Notes: generated by a model not told the origin, from the sequence alone. Positions 43,528 through 52,649 are shown, numbered from the stretch's first letter. The stretch is DNA of 64,000 bases from PFJX01 sp964542455 (GCA_964542455.1 CAZIUC010000004.1:62001-126000), one strand, 5' to 3'. Numbers and translations: made by a program.

Positions 43528-44790
43528 ATGAGTAACCAACTCCGCGCCGTGCGCGGCATGAACGACCTCCTGCCGGCGGATGCGCCGCTTTGGCAATATT
43601 TCGAAGGCATCCTGCGCGCCTGGCTGAAAGCTTATGGTTACCGCGAGCTGCGCACCCCCATCCTGGAACACACCGGGCTGTTCAAGCGCGCCATCGGCGA
43701 AGTGACCGACATCGTCGAAAAAGAGATGTACACCTTCGTCGACGAGCTCAACGGCGAGAGCATGACGTTGCGTCCGGAAGGCACCGCGAGTTGCGTGCGC
43801 GCGGCGATCGAACACAACCTCCTGTTCGATGGCGGCAAGCGGCTCTGGTACGCCGGCCCCATGTTCCGCCACGAGCGACCGCAGAAAGGCCGCTACCGCC
43901 AGTTCCACCAGTTCGGCATCGAAGCCCTGGGCTTCGCCGGGCCGGATATCGACATCGAACACCTGTTGATGACCGCGCGCCTGTGGAAGCTGCTGGGCCT
44001 GGCCGACTGCGTCCATCTGGAACTCAACTCCCTGGGCGGCGCCGAATCGCGCGCCCGCCACCGGGAAAAACTCATCGCCTATTTCCAGGCGCATGAAGCC
44101 CTGCTGGATGAAGACGCGAAACGCCGCCTGCACAGCAACCCGCTGCGCATTCTCGACACCAAAAACCCGGCCATGCGCGAGCTGGTGGAAGCCGCGCCCA
44201 GACTGATGGACGAACTCGACGCCGCCGCGCTGGCGCATTTCGAGGCGGTCAAGACCGGGCTGGATGCCGCCGGTATCGCCTACACGATCAATCCACGCCT
44301 GGTGCGCGGCCTGGATTACTACAACTACACCGTGTTCGAGTGGGTCACCGACCGCCTCGGCGCCCAGGGCACGGTATGCGCCGGTGGTCGCTACGACGGC
44401 CTGGTGCAGCAACTTGGTGGCAAAGCGGCGCCGGCCTGCGGCTACGCGATGGGCGTGGAACGCCTGTTGGCCCTGATGCTCGATGTCGGTGGCAACCCGC
44501 CCGCTGATGTGCCGGATGTCTACCTGGTCAATGTCGGCGAAGCCGCGAGCCGTTTCGCCCAGCAAGCCGGCGAAACCTTGCGCGATGCCGGCTTCAATGT
44601 GGTGCTGCACGGCGGTGGCGGCAGCTTCAAATCGCAAATGAAAAAAGCCGATGCCAGCGGTGCCCGTTTCGCCATGATCATCGGCGACGACGAAGCTCTG
44701 GCCGGTGAAGTGACGATCAAGCCCCTGCGTGGGGACGGTGAACAACAGCGTGTCGCTCTGGCGGCTTCAGCGGAACTTTTGAAAGGGTAA
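43528..44790 (+). CDS. hisS: histidyl-tRNA synthetase
   Basis: A 420-residue class II synthetase. It begins MSNQLRAVRGMNDLLP, with motif 2 in RHERPQKGRYRQFHQFG, the histidine A motif LVRGLDYYNYTVFEW and the later AGGRYDGLVQQLGG. A C-terminal anticodon-binding domain (YLVNVGEAASRFAQ onward) is complete. ATG 43528 matches the standard N-terminus. Confidence 0.97.
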   Translation: MSNQLRAVRGMNDLLPADAPLWQYFEGILRAWLKAYGYRELRTPILEHTGLFKRAIGEVTDIVEKEMYTFVDELNGESMTLRPEGTASCVRAAIEHNLLFDGGKRLWYAGPMFRHERPQKGRYRQFHQFGIEALGFAGPDIDIEHLLMTARLWKLLGLADCVHLELNSLGGAESRARHREKLIAYFQAHEALLDEDAKRRLHSNPLRILDTKNPAMRELVEAAPRLMDELDAAALAHFEAVKTGLDAAGIAYTINPRLVRGLDYYNYTVFEWVTDRLGAQGTVCAGGRYDGLVQQLGGKAAPACGYAMGVERLLALMLDVGGNPPADVPDVYLVNVGEAASRFAQQAGETLRDAGFNVVLHGGGGSFKSQMKKADASGARFAMIIGDDEALAGEVTIKPLRGDGEQQRVALAASAELLKG

Positions 44791-44793
44791 ACC

Positions 44794-45423
44794 ATGGCGT
44801 TCGATCTGGAAGAACAGGAACAAATCGACGAATTCAAGTTGTGGTGGAAACTGCACGGCATGAAGGTCATTCTCGGCGTGACCGCCTTTCTGGTGATCGT
44901 CGGTGGCTGGCGCGCCTGGGAAACCTGGCAGCGCAATCAGGCGGTGGAAGCCTCCATGCTGTTCGATACCGCCGTTCAGGCCGCGTCCATGAACGAGCTG
45001 AAGGCCACCAAGGACACCACCGCCCGCATCATGGAAAACCAGGCGCGTAGCGCCTATGCCACGCCCGCCGCCTGGCTGGCTGGTCGCGTCAACTACGAGA
45101 GCGGCGATCTGAAAAGCGCGCGTGCCCAGTATCAGTTCGCCCTGGAACATGCCAAGGATGACGGTCTCAAGCAACTCGCGCGGATTCGCCTGGCCGGCAT
45201 CCTGTTCGAGGAAAAAGATGCCGCCGGCGCCCTGGCCTTGTTGAACGAATCCTACGATCCCGCTTTCCAGGGCCTGGCCGCTCAACTCAAGGGCGATGTC
45301 CTGATCGAACAGGGCAAGACCGATGAAGCCCGCGCCGCCTACAAACTGGCGTTGGAAAAACTGGGCGACAAGAGTTCCCTTAAACCCCTGCTGGAAATCC
45401 GCCTGGACGCCTTGGGAGGCTGA
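44794..45423 (+). CDS. yfgM: YfgM-family TPR protein, SecYEG ancillary subunit
   Basis: A 209-residue protein. The N-terminus FDLEEQEQIDEFKLWWKLHG is followed by one membrane helix (VILGVTAFLVIVGGW, about residues 24-42) and a periplasmic TPR-like domain (DLKSARAQYQFALEHAKDDGL, LAQLKGDVLIEQGKTDEARAAY). It is thought to support translocated proteins at the translocon together with PpiD. It starts three bases after hisS and ends two bases before the bamB GTG. Confidence 0.93.
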   Translation: MAFDLEEQEQIDEFKLWWKLHGMKVILGVTAFLVIVGGWRAWETWQRNQAVEASMLFDTAVQAASMNELKATKDTTARIMENQARSAYATPAAWLAGRVNYESGDLKSARAQYQFALEHAKDDGLKQLARIRLAGILFEEKDAAGALALLNESYDPAFQGLAAQLKGDVLIEQGKTDEARAAYKLALEKLGDKSSLKPLLEIRLDALGG

Positions 45424-45424
45424 T

Positions 45425-46576
45425 GTGTTTAAACGTGCCCTATTGCTTGCCGCCCTCGCCACCACGCTATCCGGCTGCTCCTGGTTCAGCGGCTGGTTCG
45501 GCTCCGACAAACCCGCCGCCAAGCCGGCCGAACTGACCGAATTCAAGGCCAGCGCCAGCCTGGTTCGGCAGTGGGACGCCAACGTCGGTAGCGCCGGTCC
45601 TTACGAATTCTCGCCCGCCACCGACGGCCAGGCCATCTACGCCGCCGGCCGCGACGGCAAGGTTATCAAGCTGGATATCGCCAGTGGCCGTGAACTCTGG
45701 CGCATCGATGTCGGCCAGGTGATCTCGGCCGGCGTCGGCGTCGGCGATGGGCTGGTGCTGGTGGGCACGCCCAAGGGCGAACTGCTTGCCTACAAGGCCG
45801 CCGATGGCGCTGTCGCCTGGAAAGCCAAACTCTCCGGCGAGATCCTGGTGCCGCCCGTGGCGGGGGGAGGTGTCGTCGCCGCGCGCAGCAACGACGGCAA
45901 AATCGCCCTGTTCGAGGCCAATGACGGCAAGCAGCGCTGGGCCAACAGCCGCGTGCTGCCCGCCCTCACCCTGCGCGAACAAGGGTATCTGGCGCTCGGC
46001 GGCGGCGTGCTCTACGCGGGCAACGCCGGCGGCAAGTTGAACGCGCTCTCGCTGATCAACGGCGCCCCGCTCTGGGAAACCAACATCGCCTTGCCGCGCG
46101 GCAGCACCGAGCTGGAACGAATCGCCGACGTGGTCGGCCCACTGGCATTGGACGAGCGGCAGGTTTGCGCCGCCGCCTACCAGGGCCGTATCGCCTGTGT
46201 CGACCGTACGACCGGGAACGGCACCTGGGCGCGCGAAATCTCCTCCCTGCGCGGAGTGGACATGGACGCTCGTTACGTCTTCGCCAGTGACGACCACGGC
46301 ACGTTGTTCGCTTACGAGCGCACACGCGGCAGCAATTCCTGGAAGCAGGACAAACTGCGCGACCGTGGCCTCTCCAGCCCCAGCGCCGTGGCCGATCGTT
46401 ACGTGGCGGTGGGCGACTACCAGGGCCAGATCCACCTCATCAACGCCGAGGACGGCGCCTTCGCCGCCCGCGCCGCGACCGACGGCAGCCCCATCAAGGG
46501 CGTCATGATCCCGCTCAAATCCGGCCTGGTCGCGCAGACCGCGAATGGCGGGGTAATGGCGTTCAAGATTCAGTAG
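45425..46576 (+). CDS. bamB: outer membrane assembly lipoprotein BamB
   Basis: A 383-residue protein. Start is GTG 45425 (FKRALLLAALATTLSGCSW; lipobox LSGC). The mature part is an eight-bladed PQQ-type beta-propeller with repeated G-R-x-L-W-R and A-V-A-W-K style blade endings, ending VAQTANGGVMAF. BamB binds BamA and assists beta-barrel insertion. The next conserved gene, der, is displaced by a 1.3 kb accessory insertion. Confidence 0.95.
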   Translation: MFKRALLLAALATTLSGCSWFSGWFGSDKPAAKPAELTEFKASASLVRQWDANVGSAGPYEFSPATDGQAIYAAGRDGKVIKLDIASGRELWRIDVGQVISAGVGVGDGLVLVGTPKGELLAYKAADGAVAWKAKLSGEILVPPVAGGGVVAARSNDGKIALFEANDGKQRWANSRVLPALTLREQGYLALGGGVLYAGNAGGKLNALSLINGAPLWETNIALPRGSTELERIADVVGPLALDERQVCAAAYQGRIACVDRTTGNGTWAREISSLRGVDMDARYVFASDDHGTLFAYERTRGSNSWKQDKLRDRGLSSPSAVADRYVAVGDYQGQIHLINAEDGAFAARAATDGSPIKGVMIPLKSGLVAQTANGGVMAFKIQ

Positions 46577-46607
46577 ATCGGGTTAGGGAAGTAGCGCCGC
46601 CGCCCCA

Positions 46608-46669
46608 CCTGTAGCGCCGGCTTCCAGCCGGCTGCTTAGAAGACGCCGGCAGGATGCCGGCGCTACAGG
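46608..46669. repeat. dispersed palindromic element, copy 1
   Basis: Outer arms CCTGTAGCGCCGGC (46608-46621) and GCCGGCGCTACAGG (46656-46669) are perfectly complementary, with two inner hairpins containing AGCCGGCT and GCCGGC. Its reverse complement is nearly the same as the copy at 60181-60248. It lies 31 bases after bamB, where the conserved order is broken. Confidence 0.9.
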
Positions 46670-46775
46670 TCGTGCCATGGTGTCTATGGCCTGTCCCAGC
46701 ACCGATTGCGGTTCTTGTTCGGTTGGCGCGCGCGGTGCTACTCTGGTGGCACCGCTCAATCATTGGAGCCCGATC

Positions 46776-47057
46776 ATGTCCACCACTACTACTTTGAAAC
46801 TGCCGGACACCCTCAAATCCCGCATCGCCCACGCCGCCGAATACACCGGGAAAACGCCCCACGCTTTCATGCTCGAAGCGCTGCAAGCGCAAACCGAATT
46901 GGCGGAAAGGCGGCGCGAATTCGTTGATTCCGCCAAGCGGGCCGAGCAGGAAGTCGCACAATACGGCCTGGTCTACGACGCCGACGAAGTGTTCAGCTAC
47001 CTGCGCGCCACGCTGGAAGGCCGCGACGCCGAACACCCCACGCCGGTCAAACTGTAA
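46776..47057 (+). CDS. ribbon-helix-helix antitoxin candidate
   Basis: A 93-residue protein starting at ATG 46776 (GGAG just upstream). The N-terminal STTTTLKLPDTLKSRIAHAAEYTGKTPHAFM-type beta-strand plus helices fits CopG/ParD-like RHH DNA-binding proteins, followed by a charged helix (ELAERRREFVDSAKRA). The gene lies three bases before a ParE-type toxin gene. It would neutralise the toxin and repress its own operon. Confidence 0.75.
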   Translation: MSTTTTLKLPDTLKSRIAHAAEYTGKTPHAFMLEALQAQTELAERRREFVDSAKRAEQEVAQYGLVYDADEVFSYLRATLEGRDAEHPTPVKL

Positions 47058-47059
47058 TC

Positions 47060-47356
47060 GTGTCGCGACTGGTTCTCTCTCCCGGGGCCCTCAAAGACAT
47101 GAAACGTCTCACCGGCTTTCTCTTGGAGGCTAATCCGCAAGCCGCGCTGGGAATCGGCGACGTTCTCATGAACGGCCTGTCCATCTTGAAAGACCACCCT
47201 TTGGTCGGTCGCAAAGTCGAGGAAGGCTACCGGGAACTGGTGATCTCGCATGGCCGCAACGGACACCTGGCGCTCTACCGCTATGTTGTGGCAACGGACA
47301 CCGCGCTGGTGCTGGCGGTTCGGCATCAACGAGAACAAGGCTACATACATGGATAA
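47060..47356 (+). CDS. RelE/ParE-family toxin
   Basis: A 98-residue protein starting at GTG 47060. The family pattern is visible: LSPGALKDMKRLTGFLLEAN at the N-terminus, LKDHPLVGRKVEEGYRELVI in the middle and the terminal YRYVVATDTALVLAVRHQRE. ParE toxins act on DNA gyrase; RelE toxins cleave mRNA at the ribosome. Overall spacing is ParE-like. The stop overlaps the start of the next small ORF by eight bases. Confidence 0.8.
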   Translation: MSRLVLSPGALKDMKRLTGFLLEANPQAALGIGDVLMNGLSILKDHPLVGRKVEEGYRELVISHGRNGHLALYRYVVATDTALVLAVRHQREQGYIHG

Positions 47357-47594
47357 GGTTTCGACCCGCCAAGTCGGCAACCGCCACTGGCGAGAATTCG
47401 CCGCGAGTCCGCTGGAGGCTTTGGAACGGGGCGTGCATCTCGACGCCATGACGCGCCTGCCCGGCGTGCCGGATATCCAGCCACGCGGCGTATTTCGCGG
47501 TACACAAGCCTTCTTTGATGCGATGGACGCGGAGAAAGAACGAAAGCGGCAAGCGTGGTTTCAGGAATATGCAAGACATATCGTTGTCGAGTGA
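47349..47594 (+). CDS. 81-residue hypothetical protein overlapping the toxin gene
   Basis: The frame opens at ATG 47349 inside the end of the toxin gene and codes for a polar protein (VSTRQVGNRHWREFAASPLE, FFDAMDAEKERKRQAWFQEY). I do not recognise it. The overlap suggests translational coupling, but the lack of a known family and the degenerate sequence right after it make a gene remnant possible. Confidence 0.4.
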   Translation: MDKVSTRQVGNRHWREFAASPLEALERGVHLDAMTRLPGVPDIQPRGVFRGTQAFFDAMDAEKERKRQAWFQEYARHIVVE

Positions 47595-47603
47595 GGTAAT
47601 GAC

Positions 47604-47816
47604 ATGGGTATCACCTACGCGGATATTCGCGTCGAGAATCTCTTCAAGCAGAGAAAATTGGCGGTCAAATCGCTGGTTGGTTCAGGATCGGTGTTTTTTT
47701 ACCCATTATTTCAATCAGGTCGGCATGATGTTCGGCGCAGTTACCTGGCCGCACGAATAGGACATCGCTCCGGATTCCGCTGTGCTGCATCCGGGCTACG
47801 CGGCTTCTTAAATTAA
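47604..47816 (+). pseudogene. remnant resembling the start of a clan AA aspartic protease
   Basis: ATG 47604 opens GITYADIRVENLFKQRKLAVKSLV, which recalls the N-terminus of small retropepsin-like proteases. At the point where a D-S/T-G catalytic motif should occur, the sequence reads GSGS and then runs into unrelated residues, ending after 70 codons. A run of seven T at about 47694-47700 sits where the similarity ends and could mark a frameshift. The assignment is weak; only the first 25 residues support it. Confidence 0.35.
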
Positions 47817-47863
47817 TTAAATTTCAATAACTTTCTCATTTCTACTTCTCCCTTATCCCCCAA

Positions 47864-49264
47864 ATGAAACCCACCCTAGTCTTGGTCGGCCGGCCCAATG
47901 TCGGCAAATCCACGTTGTTCAATCGTCTGACCAAGACGCGCGACGCGCTCGTTCACGATCTTCCCGGTCTCACTCGCGACCGCCATTACGGCCACGGCCG
48001 TAGCGGCTCCAAGCCGTTTCTGGTGGTGGATACCGGCGGCTTCGAGCCGGTGGTGGAAACCGGCATCCTCGCCGCGATGGCCAAGCAGACCATGCAGGCG
48101 GTGGCGGAGGGCGATGTGGTCGTCTTCCTGGTCGATGGCCGCGCCGGCGTCACGCCGCAGGATTTGATCATCGCCGAGAAACTGCGCCGCAGCGGGCGGC
48201 CGGTGTTCCTGGCGGTGAACAAGACCGAGGGCATGAACCGCAGCGTGGTCAGCGCCGAATTTTTCGAACTCGGCCTGGGTGAGCCGGTGTCGATTTCCAG
48301 CGCCCACGGCGAAGGGGTGCGTGACCTGGTGGATCTGGCGCTGGAGTCGTTCGAAGTCGAGCCGGAAGATGGCGCCGACGCCGACCATCCCAAGATCGCC
48401 ATCATCGGCCGCCCCAACGTCGGCAAGTCCACGCTGGTGAATACCTTCGTCGGCGAGGAGCGCGTCATCGCCTTCGACCAGCCCGGCACCACGCGCGACT
48501 CCATCTACGTCGACTTCGAGCGTAACGGCAAGCCCTACACCCTGATCGACACCGCCGGGGTGCGGCGCAAGGGGCGGGTGACCGAGGTCGTCGAAAAATT
48601 CTCCGTGATCAAGACCCTGCAAGCCATCGAGGACGCCAACGTCGTCATCCTGGTGCTCGATGCCCAGCAGGAAATCTCCGATCAGGATGCCCACCTCGCC
48701 GGCTTCGTCCTGGAAGCCGGGCGCGCCCTGGTGGTGGCGGTGAACAAGTGGGATGGCATGGACAACTACTCGCGTGAACAGATCAAGCAGGAACTCACGC
48801 GGCGCCTGGAATTCCTTTCTTTCGCCCGTTTTCACTTCATCTCCGCGCTCAAGGGCGACGGTGTGGGCGGTTTGATCAAGTCCGTCGACGAAGCCTACGC
48901 GGCGGCCATGGCCAAGCTCCCCACGCCGCGCCTCACCCGTGTCCTGCAGGACGCCGTTTCCCAGCAACAACCCGGCCGCTCCGGCCTGTTCCGGCCCAAG
49001 CCCAAGTATGCCCACCAGGGCGGCAGCAACCCGCCGGTCATCATCATCCACGGCAACCACCTGGAAGGCATTACCGACAGCTACAAGCGTTACCTGGAAA
49101 ACACCTTCCGCACCGTGTTCAATCTGCAAGGCACGCCGTTGCGGGTGGACTTCAAGTCCGGCCACAACCCGTTCGAAGCGCGCAACCCCAATCCCCTCAC
49201 GCCGCGCCAGATACGCACCGCCGAGCGCGACGCCCGACGGCGCAACAAGACGTTCAAGAAGTAA
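47864..49264 (+). CDS. der: double-domain GTPase Der (EngA)
   Basis: A 466-residue protein with two G domains. The first has GRPNVGKSTLFN (about 9-20), DTGG and NKTEG. The second has GRPNVGKSTLVN, DTAG and NKWD. A C-terminal KH-like domain runs from about 355 (IIIHGNHLEGITDSYKRYLE), with a basic tail RDARRRNKTFKK. It acts in 50S ribosome assembly. The gene resumes the conserved order after the accessory insertion behind bamB. Confidence 0.97.
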   Translation: MKPTLVLVGRPNVGKSTLFNRLTKTRDALVHDLPGLTRDRHYGHGRSGSKPFLVVDTGGFEPVVETGILAAMAKQTMQAVAEGDVVVFLVDGRAGVTPQDLIIAEKLRRSGRPVFLAVNKTEGMNRSVVSAEFFELGLGEPVSISSAHGEGVRDLVDLALESFEVEPEDGADADHPKIAIIGRPNVGKSTLVNTFVGEERVIAFDQPGTTRDSIYVDFERNGKPYTLIDTAGVRRKGRVTEVVEKFSVIKTLQAIEDANVVILVLDAQQEISDQDAHLAGFVLEAGRALVVAVNKWDGMDNYSREQIKQELTRRLEFLSFARFHFISALKGDGVGGLIKSVDEAYAAAMAKLPTPRLTRVLQDAVSQQQPGRSGLFRPKPKYAHQGGSNPPVIIIHGNHLEGITDSYKRYLENTFRTVFNLQGTPLRVDFKSGHNPFEARNPNPLTPRQIRTAERDARRRNKTFKK

Positions 49265-49382
49265 GCCGCCATCGGGTTGCGGGCGCAATCCGTATCCCGA
49301 TGGTACTTATTGCGCTGCGCTTATTTCCGGATGGCAATGTCGGGTATATGCTTGCCCCGGTCTTCCCCTGATCGTTTTCCCC

Positions 49383-51419
49383 ATGAAATCGCTCCCTTTC
49401 CTTGCCGCCGCCTTGTTCGCGACGGTTGCCTCGGCGGCGGACTGGACGCCCGAGTTGTTGCCGCCGGAGCAGGGCGTGCGCGCGCCGCTGGCGCCGGTGC
49501 AATTCCGCTTGCCGGCGCTGCCGCCGGAAACCCTGGAGAAGCTGGCATTGGAGCTGGACAGTTTCGATGTCACGGCTTACGTGAGCAGCGCGGATGGGCG
49601 CCAGGCCGTGTTCACGCCGCCGCAGCCCCTCGGCCATGGCAAGCACGAGTTGCGTCTGATCGAGTATCAGGCCGGCGGGCAGATGGTGGAGCGGGGGCGC
49701 TGGACGCTGGAAATCCGTAGCGGCGAGGGTTATCGCGAGGCCAGTCTGAACGGCAATCTGGTATTCAATCTGACCCACCGACTGGCATCGCACAATCTGG
49801 CGGCGGCAACGCCAGGTCCGAACCAGGCCGATGGCGCCTTGAGCCTTCGCGGCGCGCTGGCCGATGGCGACTGGAAGCTGACCGGCGCGGCCGATCTGCT
49901 GGGCAACAGCCAGCATGCCCAGTTGCCGAGCAAGGATGGCCCGATCGACCTGGCGACCTTTTTGCTGACGGCGGAAAAAGGCCCGGTGGTGGCGCAGGTC
50001 GGCCATCACGCGGTGGGGCCGGATAGCCTGGTGATGCAGGGATTCAGCCGGCGCGGGGTGTCGGCGGGCGTCAAATCGGCGGACGGCGGCGCCACACTGA
50101 CCGCCTTCGCGCTCAATACCGGCAACGTGATCGGCTTTCAGGACGGGCTGGGCGTGGGCGACGCGGACAAACGCACCGTGGGCGCCGTCGCCAGCATCAA
50201 ACCGCTGGCCGGGCAGGATCTCAACATCTGGGGCACCTGGGTTTCCGGGGCCGGGCAGGATCAGACCGGCGCCAGCGGCTCCGGCGTGGCCGGCGACGCC
50301 GCGCGTGGCAAGGGCCGGGCGGCGGCGCTGTCCGGTTATGGCACCTTTCTCGACTACCGCGTGCAGGTGCGCGCGGAAACGGCGCGCAGCCATTTCGACG
50401 CCGATGGTCCGGGTTCGGATACCAATGGTGATGGCGTGATCGACAGCAACGAACCCTATCGCGACGGCGACAGCCATCTCCTGATGTTCAACTGGAGTCC
50501 GTGGGACAAGCTGGAAGCGGGCGGCCGCCCGGCGGCGCTGAGTTTCGGCCTGGAGCGGCGCCTTGTGGGAACCTGGTTCCGCAGCCCCGCCGCGCCCGGC
50601 GCCGCGCGTGACACCGATCTGTGGAAGGGTGGGGTGCATTTCGACTGGGCCGGGGTACACGGTGATGCCAGCCTGGCGCGCGCCAGCGATAACGTCGACG
50701 ACCAGCCCAATGTCGCGCGTTCGCGCTCCCTGCAAAGCAATCTCAGCATGGGCTGGTATCCCGAATACGCCCGCGATGCCGCCGGCCAGCCGGCGATTCC
50801 CTGGTATGGACAGCCTTATCTGGGGCTGGCCCTGGGGCGTACCGAACTCGACGTCATCAACGGCACCGGCTCCCTGACGGCGGGCGCGCTGCGCCGTACC
50901 GACAGCGCCACGCTGTCCGCCACTTTCAGCGGCGGTACCTGGTCCTGGGGCGTCAGCCAGACCCTGGGCCGCGACGAGGACCCGCGCCAGACCGCGCCCG
51001 ATCTCTCGCTTTCCAGCACCCAGTTGTTTGCCTCGCTGCAGCTGGGCGAACGCCTCACCCTGGGGCCGACCGTGAGCTATTCCATTACCTCGGAAAGCGA
51101 CGCGCCCGCCGGGGTGATCGCGAAGGACAGAAAAACCCTGACCGCCGGCCTCTATGCCTCGTATACCGTGAGCGAGACCCTGAACCTGGGCGCCGGTTAC
51201 ACCCTGAGCGACGACAAAACTTCCGACGGCAGCGCCAAGCGTCGTGCCCAGGATCTCAACGCGCGCCTATCCTGGATAGTGGCGCCACCGAAGGAACGCC
51301 GTCCCGGCCTGACCTTGATGCTCGATGGCAGCCAGCACGACGAATCGGGCAGCAGTGGCGGCGCCGACAACTGGCAAGTTTTCCTGCGCGCGGTGATCGG
51401 CTTGCCATTCGCGCTTTGA
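49383..51419 (+). CDS. exported beta-barrel protein with N-terminal Ig-like domain
   Basis: A 678-residue protein with a signal peptide (MKSLPFLAAALFATVASA). An Ig-like segment follows at about 20-115, then many alternating amphipathic strands with aromatic and small residues (WSWGVSQTLGRD, YLGLALGRTELDVI, TLNLGAGYTLSDDKT) typical of outer-membrane barrels. An EF-hand-like calcium loop (DTNGDGVIDSNE) lies at 346-357. It is the first of four exported-protein genes. I do not recognise the family; an outer-membrane anchor or export pore for the partners is inferred. Its last codons lie inside a 14-bp tandem repeat. Confidence 0.65.
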   Translation: MKSLPFLAAALFATVASAADWTPELLPPEQGVRAPLAPVQFRLPALPPETLEKLALELDSFDVTAYVSSADGRQAVFTPPQPLGHGKHELRLIEYQAGGQMVERGRWTLEIRSGEGYREASLNGNLVFNLTHRLASHNLAAATPGPNQADGALSLRGALADGDWKLTGAADLLGNSQHAQLPSKDGPIDLATFLLTAEKGPVVAQVGHHAVGPDSLVMQGFSRRGVSAGVKSADGGATLTAFALNTGNVIGFQDGLGVGDADKRTVGAVASIKPLAGQDLNIWGTWVSGAGQDQTGASGSGVAGDAARGKGRAAALSGYGTFLDYRVQVRAETARSHFDADGPGSDTNGDGVIDSNEPYRDGDSHLLMFNWSPWDKLEAGGRPAALSFGLERRLVGTWFRSPAAPGAARDTDLWKGGVHFDWAGVHGDASLARASDNVDDQPNVARSRSLQSNLSMGWYPEYARDAAGQPAIPWYGQPYLGLALGRTELDVINGTGSLTAGALRRTDSATLSATFSGGTWSWGVSQTLGRDEDPRQTAPDLSLSSTQLFASLQLGERLTLGPTVSYSITSESDAPAGVIAKDRKTLTAGLYASYTVSETLNLGAGYTLSDDKTSDGSAKRRAQDLNARLSWIVAPPKERRPGLTLMLDGSQHDESGSSGGADNWQVFLRAVIGLPFAL

Positions 51420-51475
51420 AGTTGGCGCTTTGAAGTTGGCACTTTGAAGTAGGCGCTTTGAATGAGGTGCCTTGA
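51411..51475 (+). repeat. 14-bp tandem repeat across the stop codon
   Basis: Units GCGCTTTGAAGTTG (51411-51424, 51425-51438), GCACTTTGAAGTAG (51439-51452) and GCGCTTTGAATGAG (51453-51466), then a partial unit, run directly from the 3' end of the beta-barrel gene toward the next gene. The first unit contains the TGA stop. The repeat spaces two genes of the cluster 69 bases apart. Confidence 0.9.
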
Positions 51476-51488
51476 GGGGGATACAACA

Positions 51489-52649
51489 ATGAAGCGGATT
51501 CTTTTTACATTCATCGCTTTCCTGCTGCTGGCGTCGGCTGGCACCCAGGCCACTGTGGTGAATTCCGGCGTGGCGCCGGGCACTGTCTATGTCGCGTCCG
51601 GCCGCACTGGGGTGTTTACCGTCACCTGGCAGGTGCGTAGCACCACCGGCCCGAGCGTGACTTCCAGCCAGGGCGAATTTTACAGCGCCGGTCGCGCCGG
51701 CATTCTGCTCGGCACCGTGCCGCTGCCCCTAAGCCGGATTGTCACGGCTGGAGCAACAGCACTGATCACTGAAAGCGTGAATGTGCCGCAGGCGGTGATT
51801 CAGAAAGCACTTGGACTCGGCGTTGGAGAATTCGTGTATCGCCGTTCCTACAATGATCCCGGCGACGCCTCGCTGATTCCCTTTGAAGTACGCATCGTCA
51901 TCACCGGCGCCCAGGCCGCCGGCCTCAGCGTGAATCGCCAGGCCATCGCCTTCGACGACAACACGCCGGTGCGCATCGTGGCGCCCTGGTCGCTTCTCGG
52001 CGCCTGGAGCGAAATCACCCTGAGTGGCGGCGGTCTGGTGGAAGGTGTCTGGGAAATCGCCGAGCCGCCATCAACCTCCGGCCAGGCGGTGTTCCGTACC
52101 TTGCGCGTCGTGCGCCAGTTCGCCCAGGGCGGCGCGCCGCTGCGCCTGGATAGCCCGGCGCCACCCACCAACTCGCCCGGCCTGCATCTGCTGCGCCTGC
52201 GTCTGACCCAACCGCTACCGGAGTTCGACGCGCCGGAAATCCGCTATTTCGTCACCCAGCCCGGCGCCACCCCGGTCGCGCGCGAATTGCGCCTGTCGTC
52301 GCCCGGCCCCGGCGCGCTGCTGGAGGAAAACACCCGCTTCACCTGGGCGCCTCTGGAAGGCACGCAGTCTTGGTTGCTGGTGCTGTATGAGCGCCCGGCC
52401 GCTCTGGCCGGCAACCTGCCGGAACTGGGCGCCGCGCCGCTGCCGGATACCGCCGAACTGGCGCAACTGGCCAAGGCCGCGCCGGTCGCCGGCATCGTGG
52501 TTCCCGGCGGACAGACCGGCGTGACGCTCTCGGCCATGGCGCGCGCGCATCTGAAAGCCGGCGGCGCCTATCTCTGGCGGGTGCTGGGCCTGGGCCGGGA
52601 CGGGGTGGTATTGGGTGAAAGCGCGTGGCGGGTGATTCGAGTGCCTTGA
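51489..52649 (+). CDS. exported Ig-like protein, second gene of the surface cluster
   Basis: A 386-residue protein with a signal peptide (MKRILFTFIAFLLLASAGTQA). The first 200 residues look like a pilus-chaperone-type or Ig-like beta sandwich (TVTWQVRSTTGPSV, FEVRIVITGAQAAGLSVNRQ). The second half has ARELRLSSPGPGALLEENTRFTWAPLEG and AYLWRVLGLGRDG, as in FN3-like modules. No membrane anchor is seen after the signal. Context suggests an accessory to the giant protein gene 63 bases downstream. The specific family is not recognised. Confidence 0.6.
   Translation: MKRILFTFIAFLLLASAGTQATVVNSGVAPGTVYVASGRTGVFTVTWQVRSTTGPSVTSSQGEFYSAGRAGILLGTVPLPLSRIVTAGATALITESVNVPQAVIQKALGLGVGEFVYRRSYNDPGDASLIPFEVRIVITGAQAAGLSVNRQAIAFDDNTPVRIVAPWSLLGAWSEITLSGGGLVEGVWEIAEPPSTSGQAVFRTLRVVRQFAQGGAPLRLDSPAPPTNSPGLHLLRLRLTQPLPEFDAPEIRYFVTQPGATPVARELRLSSPGPGALLEENTRFTWAPLEGTQSWLLVLYERPAALAGNLPELGAAPLPDTAELAQLAKAAPVAGIVVPGGQTGVTLSAMARAHLKAGGAYLWRVLGLGRDGVVLGESAWRVIRVP

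Noticed and set aside
47876..49288. 470-codon minus-strand frame opposite der
   Set aside because: der is an unambiguous GTPase on the plus strand; the antisense frame has no motif.
51411..51475. tandem repeat considered as a CRISPR array
   Set aside because: The units are 14 bases, directly adjacent, without spacers, and no cas gene is near.
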